This document shows, one piece after another, positions 9,824 to 19,417 of a stretch of 64,000 nucleotides of DNA. Below the pieces are notes generated by a model. It saw only the letters and a program-made list of their open reading frames with translations. It was not told the DNA's origin and did not search any database. The first letter of the stretch is position 1. Every line of letters begins with the position of its first letter. The position numbers were made by a program, and so were the translations under genes. The DNA is from Stemphylium vesicarium (lineage: Eukaryota; Ascomycota; Dothideomycetes; Pleosporales; Pleosporaceae): assembly GCA_004380135.1 (NCBI GenBank), contig QXCR01000075.1, positions 1 through 64,000 on the forward strand. Reading direction: 5' to 3'.

Positions 9824-11588
9824 CTATTCACTGCCCTCATGAACAATAGCGCGTAACCCCGTCCCTTTAAAAGAGATGGTGAAAAGGTCCATGGTCATGA
9901 GATCCGACGTTGTGAGCGTCTCGTCGCGGGAAAACCGGAATCGTTCTGCCAGCATCGCGAGCGCAAGCGTGATCTCTGCATACGCAAGGTTGATTCCAAG
10001 ACATTGTCTCGCACCTTTGGAAAAGGTCACGAGATACCTGTCTAGTTCTTTTGCATTACCAGCTTGCCAGCGGTCTGGGTTAAAGGTTTTGGCGTCTTTG
10101 CCCCAGATGTTTTCGTCAAAGTGAACGGTATAGGCGGACATACCGACAGAAGTCTATTATGTGATTAGAGACCATGTTCGCACCCTGTAATTCATGTCAA
10201 GAGCTTACTCCTGGTGGGACTATTTTCCCGTCAACTACGAAACGCTCTGCTCCTTTGGGCACAATGCGTGGAAGTCGCCCAGGGACCGCCATGGCGTAAC
10301 GAATGGCTTCCTTGACACAGGCAGTCTGGTGGTATTAGCTTAGCGCATACCAATCAGTTAGAGTACCTAGGTACGTACAAGGTATGGAAGGTGTTCGAGC
10401 TTGACAAGGTCGAATTTTTCTTCATCACAGAACCCGGCTCCTTCCAATTCTTCTCTCAGCCTCTTCCAGATGCCGGGTCTCTCGATTGATTCGTGAACAG
10501 CGACTGCTAGTGTAGTTGCCGTTGTGTCAGAGCCAGCCACTAGAATATCGACAGCTTCAGCCATCAAAAACCCATCATCCAAGTGCGACATGGCGTCGAA
10601 CGCGACATTGTGGCTCACACTCTTACCAGAACGTTTCAACAGTCTGAATCTTGCCACTGTCTTTTGAACTGTGTGGGAGAGGTCCTGGAAGCTTGCTGCC
10701 GATCGACTAAGCTTCACCGCGATAGCAGGTGGGGTCTTGTTGATGATGACTCGGAGGATCGGAAAGTGCGTGATGTCCGAGAGTGACGCCGCGGCCAGGT
10801 CAAAAGTCTCCAAGGTTGGCGCATCGAAAGTGTTGTCATCCGCCTTGACAAGAAGATCAAAAGACTCCCCAAAGGCAACTTCGGTTATGAGGTCTACTGT
10901 CAAACACCTATAATGATTTAAGTCGATGAATCCCGTATTGAACCTAGAAACTTAGATTACCTGAACGCGTTGTATAGATTGATTGGTCCATTTCCTTTCG
11001 TCTCTGACAGTCTCCTGCACAAGCTTGAGATCTTGGAGACTAGGATTCTCTGCATTGACCGAACGGACGATTTCGAGAAGAAGTTGTTCAACATCTTTCG
11101 TCGCTCACGATGCACATCCTCGTCAATCTCAGCAAAGACTGAATGCGGTGTGTTGAAACCATCATAGAAGTGTTCCTGTTTCTGAAATGGATAGCGCTGC
11201 TGGTAGATCGCGTGGTAAAGCGAAGGGTTGGAGATGTGAAGCTCGTTTGGGGCGATTCTCAATGCGCGCGTGTCTGTTTTCGTTGTCAGCGATGCTTCTC
11301 AAAAGACTTTGGATGTGACATACTATATTCCTTGTGCAGACGCTCTAGGACCTGTTCGGTCTGACCGCTTTTGCTTACAGTGTACAGCCACCAGGACGAA
11401 AAGATCGCCTTCCATGGGCCACGAAAGGATGACAACGGGTGGAAATGGAAGAGATAAATTGCTCGAAAGATGCCCCAGGCTAATACGAAGGAGAATAGGT
11501 AGACGGATAATTCGGGGACGGAGCAGCTTCGCAAAGGCGAAGTCGCCCAGCTATCGTTGAAGCGAGAGAGAATGTTTTGGTGCAGCAT
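9824..11588 (-). CDS. Cytochrome P450 monooxygenase (trichodiene-oxygenase-like)
   Basis: Heme-thiolate monooxygenase of 517 aa, anchored to the ER by an N-terminal hydrophobic helix (about residues 25-50) followed by the HPLSSFRGPW hinge. I place introns at 11274-11323, 10908-10960, 10326-10378 and 10154-10208; all phases agree. The oxygen-binding I-helix motif is AGSDTT (317-322), ExxR is E375-R378 (KEAIR), the PERF-like motif is NPDRW (433-437), and the heme loop FSKGARQCLG has Cys459 as axial ligand. RIAPNELHISNP is typical of fungal P450s annotated as trichodiene-oxygenase-like, although that says little about substrate. No disruption is seen. It closes the four-gene group and faces the hAT element across 0.8 kb. 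Confidence 0.93.
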
Positions 11589-12372
11589 CGCGGTTCAGGT
11601 ATAACAGCGGTATGACTATTGACATCAACAGCCTACCCGAAATATCTATCGTGCCTCTGAAAATCCCATGTTCGCCCATGCTCGCTGACACTAAGGTGAT
11701 TACCCATGATGGAAGGACTACAGTAGGGCGTTTTTCCCCGGTTTCCGACGGGGCATCAGTAAAAATGGAGGCTCTCTCATGACTAAGACTATGAGTCTTC
11801 CGACGGGAAAAGCCCTCGTGGAGCTTGATGCAAATGGTAGCGTCCAGCTAGAGAGATTTCAACAACGGCGCCGGCGATTTACTGCCAGCTGGAGTAGCGG
11901 GGACGTGAGGATGTCGGATAATGCGCCTCAAAGCGCCGCTATGTTGAAGCAGTGACGCCGCTCATCCAGGGGCCTGTATTGTGATTGGTCCCGCAATGTA
12001 CCCCGTAGACCGTCGGCTCGCCCCGCAGAGTTTGACATGCCCCTGAAGTTCATGCCGCGTGGGGCTATTCTGTCTCCACTCAATGCTAAGAATCATGTTC
12101 GTACATTGAATATATCCCTCGCTCGTAATGGACTGATATCGATTCTACACTCCATTCGATGTAGTTTCGCTCGGTCGGCCGAGAGATTGCGCAGTTCGTA
12201 CCAGCACATCAACTCGGCGTATCACACTACAACACTAACGTGCGCGAAAAAATCACAGATAGATTTTCTTATCCTAAGCATCGCGTTCGGCCTCAATTAC
12301 CCTACTATCCAATTCTCCAGCCTTGAGCTATCTCAAACATGGCCTATCGCAATCTGATCTGGAGTTTTGTAG
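11589..12372. other. Intergenic between P450 and hAT element
   Basis: About 780 bases with no supported gene. It includes the P450 promoter and the sequence into which the hAT element inserted. Confidence 0.5.
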
Positions 12373-12380
12373 TCGGATGG
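12373..12380. repeat. Target-site duplication, left copy (TCGGATGG)
   Basis: Eight bases directly before the element, identical to 15489-15496. An 8-bp duplication is the hallmark of hAT insertion. Confidence 0.93.
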
Positions 12381-12401
12381 CATACTTGGGAACAAGCAAG
12401 C
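12381..12401 (+). repeat. hAT left terminal inverted repeat
   Basis: CATACTTGGGAACAAGCAAG and one further C. It matches the reverse complement of 15468-15488 except at position 12 (A here, T there). Confidence 0.93.
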
Positions 12402-12532
12402 AAGCAAGCGCGCAGCCGTTGAGCCTGCTTGCTTGCAAATTTAGTGAGATCCTGCTTGCTTGTTGCTTGCTTAATTGGCTGAGAAGGAGTAGCTGCTTGC
12501 TTGCTTGCTTGAAGCTTGCTTGTTTGGTGGAG
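12391..12532. repeat. Left subterminal CAAG/CTTG repeats of the hAT element
   Basis: CAAGCAAG and its complement CTTGCTTG recur in clusters in both orientations over about 140 bases. Such subterminal motifs are the usual transposase-binding sites of hAT elements such as Ac, so this role is likely but inferred. Confidence 0.75.
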
Positions 12533-12549
12533 TATACCTAATCGGGTAA

Positions 12550-15115
12550 TTACATGGTGTTGAGTTTGATGTCGTCGTCCCATGTGCTGATCTGATACAA
12601 AAGCTCTATCTCCCTGTCAGTAACACCGCCTAATCCAACCTCATCGTCGTCGCCAAACCCAGCTCTCCTCCACCTTCTCACACACTGTATTGCCGCCAGA
12701 AGCTTCGGAGAAAGGTTCCGCCGGCGAGGCTCAAGTAAATCTCCGAGCTCACTGAACATGCGCTCACACTCACAGCTCGAAGACGGGATAGAGAGCACGT
12801 CAAGGGCAAGTCTGCTAAGGTTTGGATAGCGCTCGCGGAGCCCTAGCCAGTATTCAATCGGGTTTAGCGCGCTGGGAGAACCCTTCTCAGCTACAGGCTC
12901 GCTGCGCTTCCACATTGTAAACTCGTCGTCGTCCTGGCCAATAGGCGTCTCCGTAGGATTGCAGACTATCAATCTCATTGTCGAGGTCGTAAGATTGCAG
13001 CGTCGTCGATAGCTGTACTCTAGGCGCTGGTGAGCTCCTGTACTCAGCCCACAGAGCGTTGAAATTTTGGTTATTAAGCGAGAGCCACTTAGGCTTTTCT
13101 CCCCACACTAAATCGTAAAAAGCCTTGTATTGAGGATGGAGTATCGTAGCAGCGTAGTAAGCTGGCGAGTCGTCAAGCTTAGAGTAATAGTCGCGCGCCT
13201 TGATGAGAGCAGCGCGTAGGTTGATAGCGAGGTGGTCTTCGGGCGATTCGTCGCGCGCGTCGTGGTTGACAGAATTGAAGTTTTGTAGTTGCAGTTCGAG
13301 CTTGTGGAGTAGTACTTCAAAGACTGGAATAATCTCAGTAATTGCGCCAAAGCCACCTGTTTTGCCATGGCCTTCAAGCCGCTTGGTAGCTGTTTTTAGT
13401 GGGCCAAGGACGTCAATATACTCAGTAACCACCTGCCAATCAGTGGCCGTAAGCCCGTCGGATCTCATCCATGGCTGCCCAACAGGCGTCTTGTTACCGA
13501 GCCTAGCAGCGCGCTCCTCTCTTTGTTTGAAGTCAAGTATATGGTAGTTGGCGTAGGCGTTTACAGCAGATTGAAGTTTGGCAGCGCGTTCAAAACATGA
13601 GTAGAAGGAATTCCAGCGAGTGACAACTGGCTTAATAGGCTCAAGTACTTTGCGATCGTCGTCGGTGGCGCTAGGCGGTAACTCTTTGTGGGCAAGCTGC
13701 TAAAAACTTGTAAAAAGCTCATACTATTGGGGCGTTTTGATATAGTTCATCACCGCCAATAGTACGCCCAATGGGCCGTCGCTCCGCCACTCCTTCATAA
13801 GCTTGTGCTCCTCATCTAGCACAACTGCCTCGCCCACCTCGTTGTCGTACGCGTCGGCGTCTTTGCCCCAGAGCAGTGTTTGGCCAATGAGATTAAGCGT
13901 GTGAGGGCCGCAGCGGAGGCGACGATGGGTAGCGTTGAAGCCCATTCGTGCTGCGAGTGACGTAATCGCAGTATCGTTATTGTAGGCGTTATCAAGTACA
14001 AAGTAGCCAATAGAGGAAGGCCCAACGCCAAACTTCTTGAAAGTACTGTGTACAATATCAGCCATATTGTTATTAGAGTGGGCGCCCATTAGTTGAGGTA
14101 GGGCAATAGGCAGGTCAACGAGCTTGCCATGGCGATTGACGTAGTGGGCCACAATCCCTAGGTAGCCGCGCTTGCCACCTTTTGTCGTCCATCCGTCGAA
14201 GCTTACGTGTATTTTGCTTATCGCGTCGGACAATTCGGAGACGGCACGCGGCTGTAGATAGTCGTATAGGCGCATAATATACTGGCTCACGCTTTTGTGA
14301 CACCTCCAAAGCGCTCCTTCTGCTTCTGGATTAGCGGCCGATATCATGTCTCGAAACGCTGGCTTTTCGAACTCTGATATCGGGTGGTTGTTGTCGACTA
14401 GCCATCCTACCGCTGCCAGCCTGAATCGCTGTAGATTGAAGCTAGCAAGCTCATTAGCTACTGCCTGTGATACTGATACTCTAGCCTTGACCAAGCGGTC
14501 GATGGGATTGCGACTCTCAGCACGTGATTTGCTAGGCAGCGTGTGCCTATGGCCAGCTCGGTTCTCGCAGAGGTGGCGCGCGGCCGCGGTGGTGGCGGTG
14601 GATGGGAAAACTCCACCACGACCAGCGTCAATATACTTGTGGATGTGACAGTATCGACAGACGAAGAACACCTGCTCCATGTCGGCGAGGAGGACGACGC
14701 GATAGCCATGTTGATAGATCCAGCTTAGCTTGCGGCGTGAGGTTGTTAGTAGCTTTATAAACCGCGGTAGGCGAAGCTAATCTATGCCGTTATAGTTGTC
14801 CTCAAAATCCTGATTAAAAGTCTTATCTGCAGTGTGAGATGAGGCCACAGAGGCCTCCTCGCTGCCCTCGGTGGGCGCGACGATCTCAACCTCAAGGCGA
14901 GAATCGCGTAGTTGTGACTCGAAAGTAGTGGCCTGCGACGCGTCGTCAGGCAGGGCTTGAGAGAAAGGAGATGGAGTAGGTGGAGTAGATGGAGCCGGAG
15001 TAATTGGCTGGGTATTAGCAATTGGGATAGGCTGGTTGGCGGAGCCTGAAAGATAAGCACGCTTCGAAGATTTGGGTGCCGCAGCGCTGTTAGAGACGCG
15101 CTTTTTAGGTGGCAT
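12550..15115 (-). pseudogene. hAT transposase, disrupted
   Basis: One frame can be followed from ATG 15115 (MPPKKRVSNS) to about 12980 and then, one frame away, to the stop at 12550. The order is a Ser/Pro-rich N-terminus, a BED-like finger (CRYCH...H), the first catalytic Asp block HVSFDGWTTKGG, the second Asp block GYFVLDNAYNNDTA, the CGPHTLNLIGQ block and the hAT dimerisation domain (NPIEYWLGLRERYP...SSSCECERMFSELG). In-frame TAG codons lie at 14777-14779, 13724-13726 and 13700-13702. The frame shifts within a GAC-triplet run near 12920-12985. The stops fit TGG-to-TAG and CAG-to-TAG changes, that is CpA-to-TpA on one or other strand. No functional product is expected. Confidence 0.92.
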
Positions 15116-15339
15116 AGTGGGTAGGACCACGAGCTTAATTAACGACACTAAAAAAGACGCGTGATGCAAGTTATATAGGCGACGACGAGGTGGCTGGCGA
15201 TGAGTTAGATGGCTGCTATTAGATGGTCCATGGCGGCTAAAATAGGTGTGGATTATTAATAAGCTTAAAAACTTAACACCTTAAAAAATATTGTAAGACT
15301 AGCTTAGCTTTAACACTAAAATCCTCAAAAACTTCGATT

Positions 15340-15480
15340 AAGCAAGCACTTACAAGCAACCAAGCAAGCAGTACCTTGCTGCTTGGCTTGCTTGCTTACT
15401 TTGTATGGCGCTGCTTGCTTGCCAGGTCAATCAAGCTCGCAAGCTCGCAAGCAAGCGCTTGCAAGCCGCTTGCTTGATCC
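15340..15480. repeat. Right subterminal CAAG/CTTG repeats of the hAT element
   Basis: The same CAAGCAAG/CTTGCTTG words as at the left end, in both orientations, over about 140 bases before the right inverted repeat. Confidence 0.75.
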
Positions 15481-15488
15481 CAAGTATG
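15468..15488 (-). repeat. hAT right terminal inverted repeat
   Basis: Its reverse complement begins CATACTTGGGATCAAGCAAG and matches the left end at 20 of 21 positions. Confidence 0.93.
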
Positions 15489-15496
15489 TCGGATGG
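15489..15496. repeat. Target-site duplication, right copy (TCGGATGG)
   Basis: Identical to 12373-12380 and directly abuts the right inverted repeat. Confidence 0.93.
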
Positions 15497-16332
15497 CGGC
15501 TTTCTGGGACGAACACAATATGTGCAACGCCTAGGTCAAATCCCAAATGGCTGCGCAAGCTATGGCTCGTCGGAGCTTTCCGTGAAGATGAATGAATACA
15601 AACGAGATGTCTGCTCAAGTAGATGTCGAAATTAGTTAATGCGGGGAAAGCGCGCGGTGCCGGAGTTTAGGGAGCAGCGCCTAGGCCCAGTAGAGGCGGC
15701 GAGTGGGGCGGCCTACCCAGTGGGGAGAGCGAAAGAGCTGAAGCGAGCAGACTACCATCAGTCTGCAACTACATCATGATACTACTTATTGTCTTGTTTT
15801 TTTGTCGTAAGGCGCCACGCCCATCACATCTTGTTGAACCTTTCTTTTCTCATTCTGGTCGTTGACGTCACCACGACGCATCCACCACCCCTCGTAGATC
15901 AGCCATCGCAGTATACGCAAATCACTGCTCTGCGCCAGAGCGAACTAATTTTCTAGCCAACGCCCCCAGTTACATTCTTAAGTTATCCGAAACTCTACAG
16001 ATCTCACAAAACGACGAGACGCGGCCGAAGGGCACATCTTTCTCAACTACGTATGTACTCCCATGTGACTAGCCCCTTTGTGCGATTGCCACAGTAGGTA
16101 CGGCTCGATCTTACGAGGCTGATATATTGCTACTTTCAATCGATATTTCTATGAAAGCGCAATTCTGGACGCGTTCAGAAGGTTGAGAAAGGGCTAGTTG
16201 GTTGCTTGAGCAACGCCCGGACGCCTCAACCGGTACTAACCCTTAGGATCACGGAGAACAACCTCCTTTCATCGACTCTCATCGTCTCTGTCGCCACAAC
16301 AATCGACTAATATCGCTTCTAGCAACACGACA
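15497..16332. other. Intergenic: promoter side of the next gene
   Basis: About 840 bases with no supported gene. The last 100 bases are pyrimidine- and CAA-rich, as is usual for a fungal 5' UTR. Confidence 0.5.
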
Positions 16333-17950
16333 ATGAGTGTTCCGGTTTTGCTATCTCCCATACAGTTTACTTCTTCATACGCATCTAAGTCGGGAAACGG
16401 GACCCGTGATTACTTCGCTCTCCAAACTTCGGAAAAAAGGAATGACACAGCACTCGCGCAAACTACCAGAGAAGAGGAATCATGTTTAGACGATGATGAT
16501 GAGACGATTCAGCTTGAAGAACATGAGACAGAATACTCATATCTAGATGCCGCCGCATACCCGGTGGAGAGCGACGTCCGATCACGCCTCCTCCTGGATC
16601 TTTACCAACTGGCAAAAGATGGTTGTTCAGCATTACTAAATGACACACTCGCCTTCTGGAACAAACACGATGCGTTTGCCAACTTCAGCAGAGAACCTTT
16701 CTTCATCGACCTCTTATGTGAAGAGTACGAAAAACCGCCGCGCAATCTTGAATCGCTCAAAGGAGAGGACCTCCCACTTGTCAAGGCTGTCAAAGAAGCA
16801 TGCGAAAAGGCCGGATCTGTCCTTCTCCTAGGTGTACTCGAACGTAGGAAGCATGGCGTCGTCTCAAGTCGACATGAGAGCTGGAGTTGTACTGGCGGTG
16901 GCATGCGACTGCGTCAACCACAAGGATCGAAAAGGTGCCAACAGACCGGACAACGCGACTACAATTACGATGATATGCTTGCAGACCATGAGATAGGCGA
17001 GGTCTTGGAAGACTCATTGTGCCTGACGAAAGTGACTGATTTAGAGGGGCGATTGATTACCGGACAGACTGAGATTAGTGAAGACAACATCCTTCAGCAA
17101 GACCCCTTTGACGATCGAGAGCCCGACGAAGAAGAGTACCCGGCTGGGTATGACGAACGCTCAGGCGACCTAGTCACGCACTGGTTCCGCTCTCCTGTAA
17201 GCGCTTGTAGGAAAGCCTGCGTACTTGGCTAATGGGTATTTACAGGTCATGATCATAGTTCGCCGCGATAAGCTTCTTAGCCTACTTGATTACGAGCCTG
17301 GCTGGTACGAAATTGAACAAGAAACCAAGCACGAAAACCTCTATACCAACATTCAGTATTTTGTTTCGAAGATGGCGCACTCGAAGGACGTCACGAACCG
17401 CGATTATTTCGCCGCTATCTGCACCAGAATTCTCGAGCACAATGAAGAGGCGACATTTTCTGCCGACCTGATTCCGGATTGGTTTCGCCCAGCGCTTCTT
17501 GCGGGTGCCATACGCTTGCGAGACGCGGAAGTGTGCGAACGGATCATGTACGCTTTTGACCCGATAATCGAACAACGACCTTGGAGGCCAATTGAACAGT
17601 GGATCGTCAATGAAACAGAGGTCGCTGAAGTCTTGCGACCCGACAAACCTGTTGAGACCGAAGAGCAGCTGGAGGCCTTCCTTGACGAACTTCGCTCTCT
17701 TTGTTCGTCTGATCGTGCGGAACCGTTGCTACCGAAGGCGCCAGTGGCTGGAGCACAGCGAGTTGACGAAGGAGGAGCACAACGACTTGCGAAGGTAGGA
17801 GCACAACGACTTGATGAAAGGGAAGCACTCAAAGACGAACACACAACCGCATCAATACCCACGGACACGATATCGCAAGGCAACAAGAGGAAAGCAGCCG
17901 AGCCGATAGATGAGCTCCACTCTACCAAACGCGTAGATAACGGAGCTTGA
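16333..17950 (+). CDS. Uncharacterised acidic protein
   Basis: A 522-aa predicted protein I cannot assign to a family. One intron (17197-17245) joins WFRSP to VMIIVRRDKLL in frame, and both exons are then open to the stop. The N-terminal half has an acidic run (LDDDDETIQLEEHETE, near residues 50-65), and the middle is helical and charged with no membrane segment. The C-terminal third has three imperfect copies of an 11-residue unit built on GAQR(V/L) (about residues 459-490), then a Lys/Arg-rich tail (NKRKAAEPIDELHSTKR) that could be a nuclear signal. A nuclear or cytosolic scaffold role would be a guess. Confidence 0.75.
17750..17821 (+). repeat. Imperfect in-frame tandem repeat (GAQR units)
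   Basis: Three copies of roughly 33 or fewer bases encode GAQRVDEG, GAQRLAKV and GAQRLDER. The repeat lies in the C-terminal part of the gene above and probably varies in copy number. Confidence 0.65.
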
Positions 17951-18929
17951 GTATTGATGAATGCATGCTACTCTCACAGCGACATTCCCAGACCACCCGG
18001 TGCATGCCGTTCCAGCACAAGATACAGTAGCTAACCTACAAACCGCACATGCGCGTCTTCTAGAAGATGCGACATACGCAAAACCTCGCAGCAAGGCACC
18101 CAACATGGCTCACAATGGCCTACCCGCTACATAACAAGCACCAGCCCTTCCCCACCACCAATAACAACCCGCTGCGCAAAGCTTATCCCGCCCATCGCCC
18201 CAACTTCTAGACGGCGACCACAAAAGCAACCCATTCCCATGTAACTATCCTGAAACTCTGCCTCTGCCAATGACGTCGCTTCCAGCAGGCGGCTGAGCTA
18301 AAGGCGGGCAGGGAAGTGGGGTAGCACTACGGCAGCTCCGCCCCCCGCCATATCCCCAAACCGGTATGGCTATGCAGTTTCTGCGTGTAATAGTGTTGTT
18401 ATTTAGCCATCTTTGCCGATTGGGCATCGCACAGATCGACAAGAGCTTGTTGTCGTGTTGGAAGGGAGGGGGCGATGCCATCGCGTGTATCGTCGACACG
18501 GTTCTATCTGGTCGTATTATTCCCGGGGCTGCGTGTGAGGTGCGCTGTGCGATGGGTGGGTGGGTGTTTATGTATGCATGTATGTTGAAGGAAGAAGTGA
18601 GAAAAAGGCCCAGAAAAGAGAAAGATTGGCATGTAGGTTAACTGCACAACTTCTCATCTCGCGTCTTTCATCTTTGTCGATCGTAGGAAATAAGCCTCTT
18701 GCGCGCATCTTCGTGCGACCCTTGATTATCCGATTCGTCATCATGATGAGAATGCCTCCCCCCTCGAACGCAGCCTCGTTACATTCTCCGTCCTGCGATA
18801 AGATCCTGCTCTCGCCGCTCAAGGTAAATTGCGATGCAGAGGGCTTGCAGGTAGACTCCATACGCGTACGTCTCTATCCGCCTCCCTCTTTCTCCCTCAC
18901 CACAACCACCACCTACTAACCTATCTCAG
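17951..18929. other. Intergenic; may hold the 5' exon of the next gene
   Basis: About 980 bases. A Cys-containing open stretch near 18741-18822 (MMRMPPPSNAASLHSPSCDK...) and an intron-like 3' end (CTACTAACCTATCTCAG, ending 18929) precede the next gene, but the phases I can build do not join. Nothing else is supported. Confidence 0.4.
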
Positions 18930-19245
18930 ACCAGCAACAGTAAACCCCGCCTCCGCATCCCAAGTCACCCCGCGCTCAGTCGCCAACCTATACCTCGCCA
19001 CCGGCGCGCCTTTCAACATGACCTGCCGCCGCCTCCCTCCGCTCGACTCCCCCGCGACAACAAGATGGTGGTTCACAGAATACACGTTCAAAGCTTGTAT
19101 GGACAGATGTGCGGGGGTTCGAAACTTTCGCGGCGTGGTGTATGGCGCAAATCTGACACAGACGGTTGCGGAGGGGAAACCGGGAAGTAATTGCTTGCTC
19201 AAGGATGGGAAGTGGGATGCTAGGAGACGGTCTGATGGGTTTTAG
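18930..19245 (+). CDS. PAN/Apple-like extracellular protein, 3' exon only
   Basis: An exon of about 105 codons follows a good branch point and acceptor (CTAAC then CAG at 18927-18929). It encodes LATGAPFNMTC, then YTFKACMDRCAGV and GVVYGANLTQ, ending NCLLKDGKW. This spacing of Cys and the F/ANLT block resembles the Cys-rich PAN/Apple-like domain of fungal secreted or surface proteins. The 5' part is unresolved: candidate donors at 18823 and 18867 give the wrong phase or no start codon. Either an exon is missed or the gene is damaged. Confidence 0.45.
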
Positions 19246-19417
19246 TGGGCTAGTGCTGTTAAGATGTGATGTAATGTTATGGGATGTTGGATGTTGGGTT
19301 TACTACGGCATGTCTAGTTTTCTGCGTTGGACAGGGACACTACCGCACTTTTTGTGCCATCTTTTTATTAAGACCCTTCAGGAGAAAAGTGGTTCCTTTT
19401 GTCACGGCGGTGGCGAA

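Larger units (their letters stand above)
12381..15488 (-). mobile_element. hAT-superfamily DNA transposon, 3,108 bp, inactive
   Basis: The element has 21-bp terminal inverted repeats (20 of 21 matching, starting CATACTTGGG), an 8-bp target duplication TCGGATGG on both sides, and an internal minus-strand transposase of hAT type with BED-like finger, RNase-H-like core and C-terminal dimerisation domain. Both ends carry many CAAGCAAG/CTTGCTTG subterminal repeats. The ends look intact and could still be mobilised in trans, but the transposase is broken by three TAG codons and a frameshift, so it is non-autonomous. The near-perfect ends and duplication suggest a fairly recent insertion. Confidence 0.95.

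Noticed and set aside
18366..18641. Signal-peptide-like ORF upstream of the PAN-like exon
   Set aside because: The start is hydrophobic, but the rest has no pattern and no splice path to the downstream exon was found.
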